The notes beneath the pieces are model-generated. The model ran no database searches. It saw only the letters and a list, made by a program, of their open reading frames with translations, and had not been told where the DNA came from. Position numbers and translations under genes: made by a program. Source: Candidatus Methanoplasma sp. (GTDB lineage: Archaea; Thermoplasmatota; Thermoplasmata; Methanomassiliicoccales; Methanomethylophilaceae). Taken from it: 22,367 bases of DNA. The first letter of the stretch is position 1. Each line of letters starts with the position of its first letter. Positions 1-7,094 of this stretch are shown here, piece after piece. The DNA lies in contig JAITQH010000064.1 in NCBI GenBank assembly GCA_031288985.1, forward strand, positions 1 through 22,367, given 5' to 3'.

Positions 1-1171
1 CCGAAATTCCTTCGTAGGCGGCGTCCACGGCCTGCGACATGGCGGCCGCTCCTTTCCTCACTCCGCCCGGGTGTCCGGCCACGCCGCCCCCGGCCTGTAT
101 CTGCACGTCAAAGCCGGCCGCTTTCACTATATCTCCGACTATGCCGGGATATACTCCGCCGGACGCCACGGGCATTACCGTCCTGTATCCGTGCGCGTTG
201 CCGAGGCATGCGTCCAGGTTCGACCCGTCGGCCACGCTTCCCGCCATCTTTCCGACGCCCAGGGTCCCGATGTGCAGGGCGTCGCCGCCGCACATCCGGA
301 CCAACCGCGTTATTGGGAGCATCGAGATCCCATGCAGCGGATCCTTCGTGAACGCCCCATGCATGGTGCGGTGCACGTGTATCGGCACCTTGATCTTTGG
401 ATCCTCCGCCACGGCCTGCACGGCCGCGAACCCGCATGTCACAACGTCGATCATCACCTGCTTCGCGCCCCAGGACTGAACGTCCTCGGCGAGCTCGACG
501 ATCCTGTCGCCGTTTGTGCTTATGTTGATCGCGTGAAGCATCGGATGCCCCTCCTCCTTCAGCCTGTCCAAGGCTTCCGCCGTCGCTTTGGTGCGTTCCT
601 CTATGGGACAGAACTTTTGATCGACCAAGGTCTCGTCGTCCTTGCTGTTGGTGAGTCCTCCGCTTCCCGCCTCGTACACATACTCGGCGGTCTTTTTCGG
701 AGACAGGCCTATCTTCGGCTTGACGATCGTTCCCACAAGCGGTTTGCCGGGACGTTCCAGGATCCTTCTGAGACCGTCCACTCCGAACTTCGGACCTTTG
801 TATTTCTTTGCTATGCCCGATGGGAAGGATGCGTCCTCCAGCCTCACTCCTCTGAGGGACTCGAGGCCGAAGAGGTTTCCGGCTATGACGCTGAGTATCT
901 GCGGGATCCCGCCAACCTCGATGCTGAAGTCCTCCTCGGGATACGCTATGGTTGCTATGTCCCCATCGATCCCGACTATCCTCGCGCCATAGTTGAGGAA
1001 CACATCGTCCTCCAGAGTGGATATCCCCGTCCACGTGCCCGTGGACTGCTCTGCGGCTATCGCCTCGGCCGCCTTCTCGATCGGGAGGTCGGAGGTGACG
1101 CGGTATTTGCAGACGACGAACGAATCCTCGTCGTACGGCTCGTTCTTGTGCATGTATGAGTATGATTTCAT
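1..1171 (-). CDS. rbcL: Form III ribulose-1,5-bisphosphate carboxylase (RuBisCO) large chain, 3' end cut by window
   Basis: RuBisCO converts ribulose 1,5-bisphosphate plus CO2 to two 3-phosphoglycerates; in archaea form III is the last step of AMP/nucleoside salvage. The frame is open from the ATG at 1171 through about 390 codons to the window edge, so roughly 30-50 C-terminal residues are missing. Visible active-site elements are the NLFG asparagine near residue 99, KPK at 151-153, the carbamylated-lysine motif KDDE at 177-180, HVHR ending near 268, a histidine near 300, the loop-6 GVGK lysine near 308, SGG near 337 and GGG near 361. All match catalytically competent RuBisCO, so a RuBisCO-like protein is unlikely. 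It starts only 4 bases after the R15P isomerase stop, so the two are surely co-transcribed. Sub-form (IIIa or IIIb) cannot be settled here; the neighbour favours the AMP pathway over a phosphoribulokinase route. Confidence 0.95.
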   Translation of the reverse strand, partial: MKSYSYMHKNEPYDEDSFVVCKYRVTSDLPIEKAAEAIAAEQSTGTWTGISTLEDDVFLNYGARIVGIDGDIATIAYPEEDFSIEVGGIPQILSVIAGNLFGLESLRGVRLEDASFPSGIAKKYKGPKFGVDGLRRILERPGKPLVGTIVKPKIGLSPKKTAEYVYEAGSGGLTNSKDDETLVDQKFCPIEERTKATAEALDRLKEEGHPMLHAINISTNGDRIVELAEDVQSWGAKQVMIDVVTCGFAAVQAVAEDPKIKVPIHVHRTMHGAFTKDPLHGISMLPITRLVRMCGGDALHIGTLGVGKMAGSVADGSNLDACLGNAHGYRTVMPVASGGVYPGIVGDIVKAAGFDVQIQAGGGVAGHPGGVRKGAAAMSQAVDAAYEGIS

Positions 1172-1175
1172 GATA

Positions 1176-2099
1176 TCACTTCAGGATCTCCGTGCCGAAC
1201 AGTCTCAGCATTTCTCCGTAGATCGCTCCCGGCGGGATTATGCCGTTCTCCGTGACGTACCCCGATATGTATTTCGCGGGGGTCCTGTCGAACACAGGGT
1301 TGAACACCTTCACCGACGGATGGATCTCGCCGTCCTTTGCGACCTCTTCCTTTTCCCTTTCCTCGATGGCCACGGGCTCTCCCAGCAGCGTGAGGGGGGA
1401 GAACTTGTACGTCTCCGCACAAACGCTGAACTCTTTCCCGAATTCATTGGCCGCCAGGGCGATGGCGGACGTTCCCACCTTGTTGTACAGCGATCCGTCG
1501 GATGCCACCGTATCCGCCCCGACGAACACCCGATCCACCTTGCCCATCACGCTTCTGACCGCGCTGTCCACAATGAGCGTGACATCGACGCCCGCCTCGG
1601 CAAGCTCGCGGGATGTTATCAGACCCTGCCTCCAAGGACGGGTCTCCGTGGCGTACACCTATATGTCTTTCTTTTCTGCTGCGGCCCTCTTGATCACGCC
1701 GACGGCGGCGCTGCTGTTGCAGTGCGTGAGGATCGCGTCCCCGGCTCGGACCGTTCCTGCGCCGATCTCTGCGATCCTTTCCACCGCACGGGAAGACGAC
1801 TCGACGAATTCCGCCGAATCCCTTATGACGGAATCTACGGCCTCTCTCAGCGTGGATGCACGGTCAAGGCCGCGCACGCTGTACAGGATGCCGTTGCGAA
1901 GCGACACGGCTGTGGGTCTGGACGCCAAAAGCACGCCCGCCGCGACGGCGGCGTCCTTCTTGAATTTCTCCGGCGACGTCCCTTCATAGCCTTCGGCGAA
2001 GGCCCCCATTGCGGACGCGCCCGCCCTTGCGATGCGGCCTGCGCCGCGTATGCGCATGTCTCTGATGGCCTGCGCCGTTTCCGCCGCGATGTCTGTCAC
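1176..2099 (-). CDS. Ribose-1,5-bisphosphate isomerase (e2b2 family) with an in-frame TAG, probably read as pyrrolysine
   Basis: This enzyme isomerises ribose 1,5-bisphosphate to ribulose 1,5-bisphosphate, the RuBisCO substrate. It belongs to the eIF2B/methylthioribose-1-phosphate isomerase family. Reading from the GTG at 2099 gives 146 residues, then TAG (1661-1659), then 160 more residues in the same frame to a TGA. The total of 307 is normal for archaeal R15P isomerases. IRGAGRIARA lies near residue 17. The catalytic cysteine is in THCNSSAA (C127) and the catalytic aspartate in VGADT (D196). Their spacing of 69 equals that of Cys133/Asp202 in the Thermococcus enzyme as I recall it, so nothing is inserted or lost around the TAG. 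After the TAG the family motif TETRPWRQG follows at once. The neighbour is rbcL, 4 bases downstream. A TATA box about 27 bases upstream suggests a leaderless or very short-leader mRNA. A recent nonsense mutation or sequencing error is the alternative. Confidence 0.88.
1659..1661 (-). other. In-frame amber codon, putative pyrrolysine-147 of R15P isomerase
   Basis: The codon is TAG on the minus strand between the codons for Lys-Lys-Asp-Ile and Val-Tyr-Ala-Thr-Glu-Thr-Arg-Pro. Homologues as I recall them carry a lysine or other polar residue here (for example Lys-Asp-Ile-Lys-Val in the Thermococcus enzyme). A single A-to-T change would turn AAG into TAG. No gene in the window uses TAG as its stop. 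No Shine-Dalgarno sequence precedes the GTG that directly follows, so restart there is not well supported. The pyrrolysine genes themselves are not in this window, so decoding is an inference. Confidence 0.7.
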
Positions 2100-2120
2100 G
2101 GCCTCCCGATTGTCATGGCT

Positions 2121-2130
2121 GATTATATAC
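2121..2130 (-). promoter_or_regulatory. TATA box of the R15P isomerase-rbcL operon
   Basis: On the minus strand the sequence reads GTATATAATC, a near-ideal archaeal TATA element. It is centred about 27 bases before the GTG at 2099, which puts the transcription start at or within a few bases of the start codon. A GGAGG also sits just before that GTG (about 2101-2106), but would not be transcribed if the mRNA is leaderless. Confidence 0.55.
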
Positions 2131-2255
2131 GTGATGACAGGGGCGCCTGTCTGCGGAGGTTTTCGCCAACTCCCGGGATCGGCCCCATCAAAAATGCCTG
2201 CGGCCGCGTGAGGCAGGAAAAATACCGGAAAAGGTTTCGTGCCGCGTGCGTGCGG

Positions 2256-3257
2256 TCACGACAGGCCCGAACCTCCGCCATCCGTGCTCTTCACTCCTCC
2301 TGTGTGGGTCCCGGCCTTGTAGTACGTCAGATCCATGACCATGTACACCCCGCCCTCGGTTATCGTCATCCGGTACACTATGCCCGAACTCTCGTCGCCG
2401 TAGATCCTGTTGCCGTATGCGTCTTCGGCGACGGAAAGGGTCTTGCGGCCGTCGATCGTGTTTATCTCGGCCGTGGAGCCCGTATCCGCATAATCGTCGC
2501 TGTCGCTCTCGGACCAGTCGTGGTGTGTGAACTGCTCCTCGCTATGGCCCTCTATCGACGTCGTGGTCCATACCCAATATCCGTCTTCGTCGTAGGCCAC
2601 ATAGTTCATGCTCGCGATCCCTTCGAGTGTTTCAACGCCGTATGTCGCACTGACGCCGTATTCGAATACGGTTCCCACAGGGTACGGATCGTCCGTCGGT
2701 TCTTTCTCGATAATCGCATAGCCGCTCAGATCCATTACCAGTTCCATATTGGCGGCGCTGATGGTCTGGGTCTGCCTGTACGGTATGCCGTTGCTTCCGA
2801 CGTACATCTTCGACTCGACGCCGTCGTTGTCCAATTGGAGTATCGTCGTCTTCACCTTTCCGTCGACTGTATCCAAGGTTGCGTTCCCGATCTCTTTCGC
2901 ATCGAGCTCCGCTTCTTTCTCGGGGGTCATGAGGTCGTATTCGGCGTCCTGCATCAGCGGGATCCTCCCGTTTTCCGTGGTCGCGTATATATCGGGCGTC
3001 ATGTACCTGAGCCCGTTGACGGCGCTTGTGCCGACGATCTCAAGTTTGTATGTCCCCGACAGTGCGTATCCGGACGATTCGCCGGATACTGTGTAGTCGA
3101 AATATGTCCCCGGTCCAAAATTTATCTCGCTTATGGGCTCATGGCTGTCGTCGCTGCTGTTGGATGCTATGTAATATGCGCCTGCACCCGCAACCAATAA
3201 CAGTACGATGACCAGAGCTATGACCGCCGTGCCGGCGGCCTCTGTGTTCGGTCTCAT
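2256..3257 (-). CDS. Secreted, N-terminally membrane-anchored protein with a duplicated domain, function unknown
   Basis: I do not recognise a named family. The ATG at 3257 is chosen because a strong AGGAGG lies 6 bases upstream; an upstream in-frame start at 3320 would add 21 unlikely basic residues. The 333-residue product has a short N-terminal stretch, one hydrophobic segment at about residues 9-31, then a Ser/Asp-rich linker and a long acidic, polar extracellular part. That part appears to contain two copies of one module (about 47-185 and 192-320). Each begins with a Gly-Thr-x-Phe-x-Tyr-x-Val-Ser-like strand and ends with an Ile-x-Tyr-Arg-x-Thr ... Met-Asp-Leu-x-x-Tyr pattern. The tail is Gly/Ser-rich. 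A surface binding or scaffold role is plausible but only a guess. It is transcribed alone, divergent from the 3579 gene. Confidence 0.8.
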   Translation of the reverse strand: MRPNTEAAGTAVIALVIVLLLVAGAGAYYIASNSSDDSHEPISEINFGPGTYFDYTVSGESSGYALSGTYKLEIVGTSAVNGLRYMTPDIYATTENGRIPLMQDAEYDLMTPEKEAELDAKEIGNATLDTVDGKVKTTILQLDNDGVESKMYVGSNGIPYRQTQTISAANMELVMDLSGYAIIEKEPTDDPYPVGTVFEYGVSATYGVETLEGIASMNYVAYDEDGYWVWTTTSIEGHSEEQFTHHDWSESDSDDYADTGSTAEINTIDGRKTLSVAEDAYGNRIYGDESSGIVYRMTITEGGVYMVMDLTYYKAGTHTGGVKSTDGGGSGLS

Positions 3258-3322
3258 CTTGCTCCTCCTCTTACCCCCGCCGATCTTGAGAACGGATGCT
3301 GCGGTCTGAAATCGACGCAATC

Positions 3323-3333
3323 GTATTAATCAT
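3323..3333 (-). promoter_or_regulatory. Probable TATA box of the 3257 gene
   Basis: The minus strand reads TGATTAATACG, an AT-rich element about 70 bases before the start codon. It predicts a leader of about 40 bases that would include the AGGAGG site at 3264-3269. Confidence 0.35.
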
Positions 3334-3400
3334 CATGGTCGGTGAATATGTTTGAAAATTGGCATGAGGCCCCGTTCTTCGCCGCATCATCAAAATGCTC

Positions 3401-3478
3401 CTGTGCAGGCTGCGTCCTCATGCACAGTCTGAATGGCGTCAGCGCGTCCCGGACAGGGGGTTGAATTCCGATCAACCC
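3401..3478. other. Two hairpins in the 3258-3578 divergent intergenic region
   Basis: This 320-base gap has no convincing gene. It holds a 7-bp inverted repeat CTGTGCA/TGCACAG (3401-3407 with 3421-3427) and a second, GGGTTGA/TCAACCC (3458-3464 with 3472-3478, 7-base loop). An AT-rich stretch near 3343-3357 could act as a plus-strand promoter for a short RNA. The structures may also be operators or chance. Confidence 0.35.
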
Positions 3479-3535
3479 TCGCATGACGGCAGGAGTTCCC
3501 GTGGATTTCCGAACACCGTAATTTCGGATGGATTA

Positions 3536-3546
3536 GCTTTATTATG
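3536..3546 (+). promoter_or_regulatory. Probable TATA box of the 3579 gene
   Basis: AGCTTTATTATG at about 3535-3546 is centred roughly 38 bases before the ATG at 3579. A GGTGGAAG stretch at about 3563-3570 may serve as the ribosome binding site. Confidence 0.4.
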
Positions 3547-3578
3547 CAGGATGCAATATTAGGGTGGAAGTGTGAGAT

Positions 3579-3863
3579 ATGCCCTGGACGAAGTGTGACG
3601 ACACAAGCAAAAAAAGAGTCCTTATCACAGGCGCGGCAACAGTATCTTTGATGATCCTTACAGTCATGGCTGTGGCATATATCTGCAATGAAACTTCCGT
3701 TGACTCCAGATGGACCATAATGGCCATGACTGTGGCATTGCTGTTGATATTGGTGGTGTTGAGATTCGTACAAGACTCCTACAGCGATAAGCTGTATGGT
3801 TATGGAAGTGAAGAAAAATTCAGGATCAACATGGCCAAAGATCTTATCGGAGAAGAAAAATAA
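3579..3863 (+). CDS. Small two-TM membrane protein, unknown
   Basis: The 94-residue product has a short basic N-terminus, two hydrophobic helices (about residues 14-35 and 46-62) separated by a short polar loop, and a charged C-terminal tail rich in Lys, Asp and Glu. It ends in TAA, the only non-TGA stop in the window. I recognise no family. It overlaps the next gene by 68 bases in the +1 frame, so the two are transcribed together and may be translationally coupled. Base composition is clearly more AT-rich than the flanking genes, which suggests an accessory or acquired locus. A frameshift splitting one ancestral four-TM gene is possible, but both products look complete. Confidence 0.6.
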   Translation: MPWTKCDDTSKKRVLITGAATVSLMILTVMAVAYICNETSVDSRWTIMAMTVALLLILVVLRFVQDSYSDKLYGYGSEEKFRINMAKDLIGEEK

Positions 3864-4395
3864 GGATCAGAATACGGAAGGGATCGCCCTGATAGACGCC
3901 GAAGCTTCTGCAAAGTTGTATTTTGATAAGGCCAATTCGACAAGAACGGGCATTATCCACTTTTGGACCTTGTCCATCAGCAGCATGATGGTCATGCTGA
4001 TGCCTTTGTTTTTTAATGAATATTTAAGAACATTGATGGATACATTTGGTAATGTCATCCTGTTTGGGGCCTTATTGTGCGGATTCTCCGTAGTAATCTA
4101 TCTTGGAAATTTCCTGCTTGTGGCAAAATACAGGGAGTACAAATCCAACTATGTGATGTTTTATTCAGCTGGGTTTCTGGTGAAATATTCATCAGACCAC
4201 AACATCCCTTTGGGCAACATACCTGTGGATGCAGTAGAAAAAATCGCTGAGTCCGTCCACATGAATACTTATTTCGACATGGCGGACATAAGAAAGGGAT
4301 TATACACCTACTACCACAAGGTGCTGAGAATGAACCCGGGTTGGTTGGAAGAAGAAATAAATGCCATAAAAACCACCTCCGATTCAGAAGCATGA
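3796..4395 (+). CDS. Two-TM membrane protein with cytoplasmic C-terminal domain, unknown (weak SLATT-like appearance)
   Basis: Up to 199 residues. The start is uncertain: ATG at 3796 or 3802 lies inside the upstream gene, with no clear ribosome binding site. From about residue 37 an Asp-Ala-Glu-Ala-Ser-Ala-Lys segment leads into two hydrophobic helices (about 52-73 and 85-108), followed by an Ala-Lys-Tyr-Arg-Glu-Tyr-Lys patch and a soluble domain of about 80 residues. The helix pair followed by a basic/aromatic YR patch is reminiscent of SLATT-type two-TM effector proteins. I cannot confirm this by eye and no nucleotidyltransferase partner is present. It is AT-richer than its surroundings and shares an operon with the 3579 gene. 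Confidence 0.6.
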   Translation: MVMEVKKNSGSTWPKILSEKKNKDQNTEGIALIDAEASAKLYFDKANSTRTGIIHFWTLSISSMMVMLMPLFFNEYLRTLMDTFGNVILFGALLCGFSVVIYLGNFLLVAKYREYKSNYVMFYSAGFLVKYSSDHNIPLGNIPVDAVEKIAESVHMNTYFDMADIRKGLYTYYHKVLRMNPGWLEEEINAIKTTSDSEA

Positions 4396-4540
4396 CCTGT
4401 GCTGTTGGGATCTGCGCAGCGCAGATCGCCGATGGCCGCGAACGCGTCTTGCCTTCTTCGAGGCCGCTTGTTTTTACCTGCTCCCAAATCTGTGCGAAGT
4501 GCGGCGGAACCTCCCGCGTTTTTGGAAGGCCACTCATCAT
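4396..4540. other. Intergenic stretch with perfect palindrome and T-tract; probable termination region of the membrane pair
   Basis: GATCTGCGC and GCGCAGATC (4409-4417 and 4419-4427) form a perfect 9-bp inverted repeat around one central base, 14 bases after the 4395 stop. A T5 tract lies at 4471-4475. Archaeal terminators are mainly T-tracts, so termination between 4409 and 4476 is reasonable. A short frame here encodes a Cys-x3-Cys-x2-Cys-like peptide, but has no start context and I do not call it. Confidence 0.35.
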
Positions 4541-4549
4541 CTATTTACG
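4541..4549 (+). promoter_or_regulatory. Possible TATA box of the 4572 gene
   Basis: CTATTTACG is centred about 27 bases before the ATG at 4572, which would give a leaderless mRNA. This fits the lack of a good ribosome binding site in front of that start. Confidence 0.35.
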
Positions 4550-4571
4550 GTGAAAGCTCATATCCGCAGAC

Positions 4572-6071
4572 ATGGCAGAGAAGAAGCGCCTTAGGATGAG
4601 AGGCGTAAAGCAGACTCCGAAAAGACTTGAAGAGGAGATTCTGGCACGTTCCGGACGGATCGCCGACGACCCCGGCCTCCTGAGGCCCATGTGCGCGGGA
4701 GACTGCAGGAAATGCCTCTTTGACAAGCCTTTCAAGGGCATCGCCGCCGTCGCCAAGTACAAGGACGATCCCGACGCGCTTCTGAAGCTCGCGTCCAAGG
4801 GATCCGACGACCTCGCCAAGGCCTACGCCGGCACCATTTCCCTGAGCGCCGCCGGCAAGATACCGATGCTTGCCACCGCAACCATCGGCGGCGAGAAGGT
4901 CCCTTACGCCGTGAGAGGCTACGTCGGTGTGGACAAGCTCATAGGCTGCCAGTACTACGACGACCCCAAGCTCCGCCTCCTCTATTACAACACATTCATA
5001 AAAAAATGCAAACTCCACCTCTATTCCTTCGATGGGGGGCTGGTCTGCTCCAACCGTCCGAACATGCCGGACGACTATCTGTTCGAGTCCTTCTGGGACT
5101 CGCCCTATGAGTTCAAAGACGACGCGCTGGAGTGCGGCCACGGCGGAGCGCTGTGCCTCGACATCCGGATCAAGTCCTCCGACCGCCGCATACGCATCTG
5201 CGAGGACTGCGCAAAGGATGTCTCCACGATCCAGTACCTGCTCTCCAGGATCTGCGCCGTGGACCCGTTGGACGAGTTCGACGTCACCGTGGTGCATCCC
5301 TATCATTCCGCAGGGGAGAGCAACACCGAGAAAGTGGACGGGGACGCTCTCCGCAAATATCTCCGCGGGGAGGTCACCGACCGCAATCTGATACTTGGCG
5401 TGAAGAGGGACAAACTCGGCAGTCTGAAGAAGGGCGGCGTGGCCGCCTATGTAATCGGTTCGGTCAACTACGGCTCCGACCTGGAAAAGTTCTTTGAGAA
5501 CATCGACGGGCCGGATGACGAAAGGGCCACGCTCAAGGCGTACCTTTCCGGGTCGCAGATCCCCGTCGTGGTCAGGAGCGGCCGCACCTCGGATGTTCTG
5601 AGCGCGCTGTGGGACGACGGCTGGCGCGACATCATCGCCCTGCACACCTCCCAAGAAACGGCGGACGCGTACCGCGAGAAGCCGAAATCCGCGCCGTCGC
5701 AGGTCCTCGGGGAGGCGCACCGCGCGTTCATATCCGCCGACGTCGTGTCCGGACTTCCTGTGTTCAAACGCCCGGGCCCGCTGACGCGTCTTTCCGATGC
5801 CCTCGCAAAGGCCGCCAAAGTGGGCGGCGGAGATATGGTCAGAAAAACAGTGGACAGCGAAGGCCTCAAGGACCGCAAGCACAAGTCGCTCTGCGCCGCA
5901 TTCCTCATCGCCTCCGGCGCCGGCATCCATTTCGGCATGAGTGACGAGGAAAAGGGGTTCGCGGAATTCCTGGCGCCGTTCGCCAAAACGGTCATGGACG
6001 CAGACGGCGAAAGATACAGGGAGGGCATGAACACCCTCCTGACCGCGCTGAGTTCCGGAGAGTCAGTCTGA
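4572..6071 (+). CDS. Cys-rich 499-residue protein of unknown function
   Basis: I do not recognise the family. The N-terminus is strongly basic (first 20 residues). A Cys cluster CAGDCRKC follows at residues 41-48, and more cysteines come at 126, 146 and 159. A second cluster comprises C188, H190, C195, C210 and C213 (the last two as CEDC). These patterns suggest one or two zinc or Fe-S sites. The remainder is a mixed alpha/beta sequence of about 280 residues without a signal peptide or membrane segment, so a cytosolic protein is expected. The ATG at 4572 has a TATA-like element at leaderless distance and no clear Shine-Dalgarno. It overlaps the convergent Taw2 gene by 9 bases (6063-6071). Codon use matches the core genes, arguing for a resident gene. 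Confidence 0.85.
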   Translation: MAEKKRLRMRGVKQTPKRLEEEILARSGRIADDPGLLRPMCAGDCRKCLFDKPFKGIAAVAKYKDDPDALLKLASKGSDDLAKAYAGTISLSAAGKIPMLATATIGGEKVPYAVRGYVGVDKLIGCQYYDDPKLRLLYYNTFIKKCKLHLYSFDGGLVCSNRPNMPDDYLFESFWDSPYEFKDDALECGHGGALCLDIRIKSSDRRIRICEDCAKDVSTIQYLLSRICAVDPLDEFDVTVVHPYHSAGESNTEKVDGDALRKYLRGEVTDRNLILGVKRDKLGSLKKGGVAAYVIGSVNYGSDLEKFFENIDGPDDERATLKAYLSGSQIPVVVRSGRTSDVLSALWDDGWRDIIALHTSQETADAYREKPKSAPSQVLGEAHRAFISADVVSGLPVFKRPGPLTRLSDALAKAAKVGGGDMVRKTVDSEGLKDRKHKSLCAAFLIASGAGIHFGMSDEEKGFAEFLAPFAKTVMDADGERYREGMNTLLTALSSGESV

Positions 6072-7094
6072 CCGCATTATGCGTACGTCGGCCACGTAAT
6101 GGGACACCGACGGAGCGAACGACTTGACCTCGCGGAGACGCTCCACGGAGTATCCTTCCGGGCCGCACGCTCCATCGAATATCTCCTTTATCCTGCGCCC
6201 GGAGCATCCGACGCGGAACGTGTCGTGATAATGTATCATCCCTCCGGGTTTGATCATCTCCGCAGCCTTCGGAAGGAACTCCGACGTGGTCTGAACGTAG
6301 CCCATGAGAATCCTGTCCGCAAACCTCTTCCCCGCAATGTCGCGGTTGTCCCCCAGCATCGGGATCACGATGTCCCCGACGGAGTTGTTCTTTATGTTGT
6401 CGAGAAGGAACATGTACGAATCGGGGTTCTTCTCGCATGCGAAGACCCTTCTGGGGCCTGCGAACTTCGCCAAAGGCAGCGTGAAGTACCCTATCCCCGC
6501 AAACATGTCCACCACCGTCTCCCCCGCGCAGTCGAGATCCTTCATCCTCTGCCTCTCCCGGGTGTTCCCCGACGCGTACATCGCCTTCGCGACGTCGAAC
6601 TCGTATATCACGCCGTTCTCCGACTTGGATGAACGGGTGCTGCTTCCGTACAGCACCTCCATGTCCGGCCTTCTCAGCTCCCCGGATACGCCTTCCGAGT
6701 CTGCGCACACCGTCCCGACGTTCAGGATCTTTGCGTACGTTTCGCCTATCCTGCGTTTGAGGGCGTCGGGCGCGCCGCCGAGCTTCAGTATCGCGATGTT
6801 TCCCACGAACTCCCATCTCATCGGAAGGACCGCCTCGGCGTCGGGGATGTCCCGGAACTCTTCCAATATGCGCTCCTGAGGACTCCTGCGCTCCATTGTG
6901 TATGCCTCGCCCTCGGCGATATCGAAACCCATGGCCTCCGCGTCCCTCTCCCTTCCGGGGACGATCGGCACCCTCCTGAACGCCCCGTCGCGGGATATCT
7001 TGGCGGAGCGGTCGGCTATGCCCTCCGAGATCATCCTCGGTATCAGGGAGGAGGCCGCATCCGCAGGCACCAGCGCCTGGCTGACGCGCCTCAT
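6063..7094 (-). CDS. taw2: tRNA(Phe) 4-demethylwyosine aminocarboxypropyltransferase, Taw2 (Trm5/TYW2 family)
   Basis: Taw2 moves the 3-amino-3-carboxypropyl group of S-adenosylmethionine onto imG-14 at G37 of tRNA-Phe in archaeal wyosine synthesis. The 343-residue product has the Trm5/TYW2 N-terminal domain followed by a class I AdoMet fold. Motif I is VVDMFAGIGYFTLPLAK near residue 190 and a Glu-Lys-Asn-Pro strand follows. Where Trm5 methyltransferases carry an Asn-x-Pro-Pro-like catalytic motif, this protein has LMGYVQTTSEFL and later GGMIHYHD, which is typical of the TYW2/Taw2 side. Its ATG overlaps the TGA of the geranylgeranyl reductase gene (ATGA), making it the last gene of a seven-gene run. 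A Trm5b-type m1G37 methyltransferase is the main alternative. Confidence 0.83.
   Translation of the reverse strand: MRRVSQALVPADAASSLIPRMISEGIADRSAKISRDGAFRRVPIVPGRERDAEAMGFDIAEGEAYTMERRSPQERILEEFRDIPDAEAVLPMRWEFVGNIAILKLGGAPDALKRRIGETYAKILNVGTVCADSEGVSGELRRPDMEVLYGSSTRSSKSENGVIYEFDVAKAMYASGNTRERQRMKDLDCAGETVVDMFAGIGYFTLPLAKFAGPRRVFACEKNPDSYMFLLDNIKNNSVGDIVIPMLGDNRDIAGKRFADRILMGYVQTTSEFLPKAAEMIKPGGMIHYHDTFRVGCSGRRIKEIFDGACGPEGYSVERLREVKSFAPSVSHYVADVRIMRSD

Noticed and set aside
108..1034. 308-residue minus-strand open frame over RuBisCO
   Set aside because: It is in another frame of the same strand as RuBisCO, is Arg/Gly-rich low-complexity sequence and has no recognisable motif.
1176..1658. 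Annotating the two halves of R15P isomerase as separate genes or a pseudogene
   Set aside because: The halves are in one frame, separated only by TAG, have normal combined length and intact catalytic residues. Decay is not seen, and the organism appears to avoid TAG as a stop.
993..3200. 735-residue plus-strand open frame
   Set aside because: It lies antisense to RuBisCO, R15P isomerase and the surface protein. It shows no family motifs and the minus-strand genes are certain, so it is a GC-rich shadow frame.
4341..4553. 70-residue plus-strand frame with a zinc-ribbon-like CSQICAKC stretch
   Set aside because: It starts inside the 3796-4395 gene and spans a palindrome and T-tract. It has no ribosome binding site and no full set of ligands.
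4545..5930. 461-residue minus-strand open frame
   Set aside because: It is antisense to the Cys-rich 499-residue gene, whose codon pattern and composition look genuine; the antisense product has no coherent domain.
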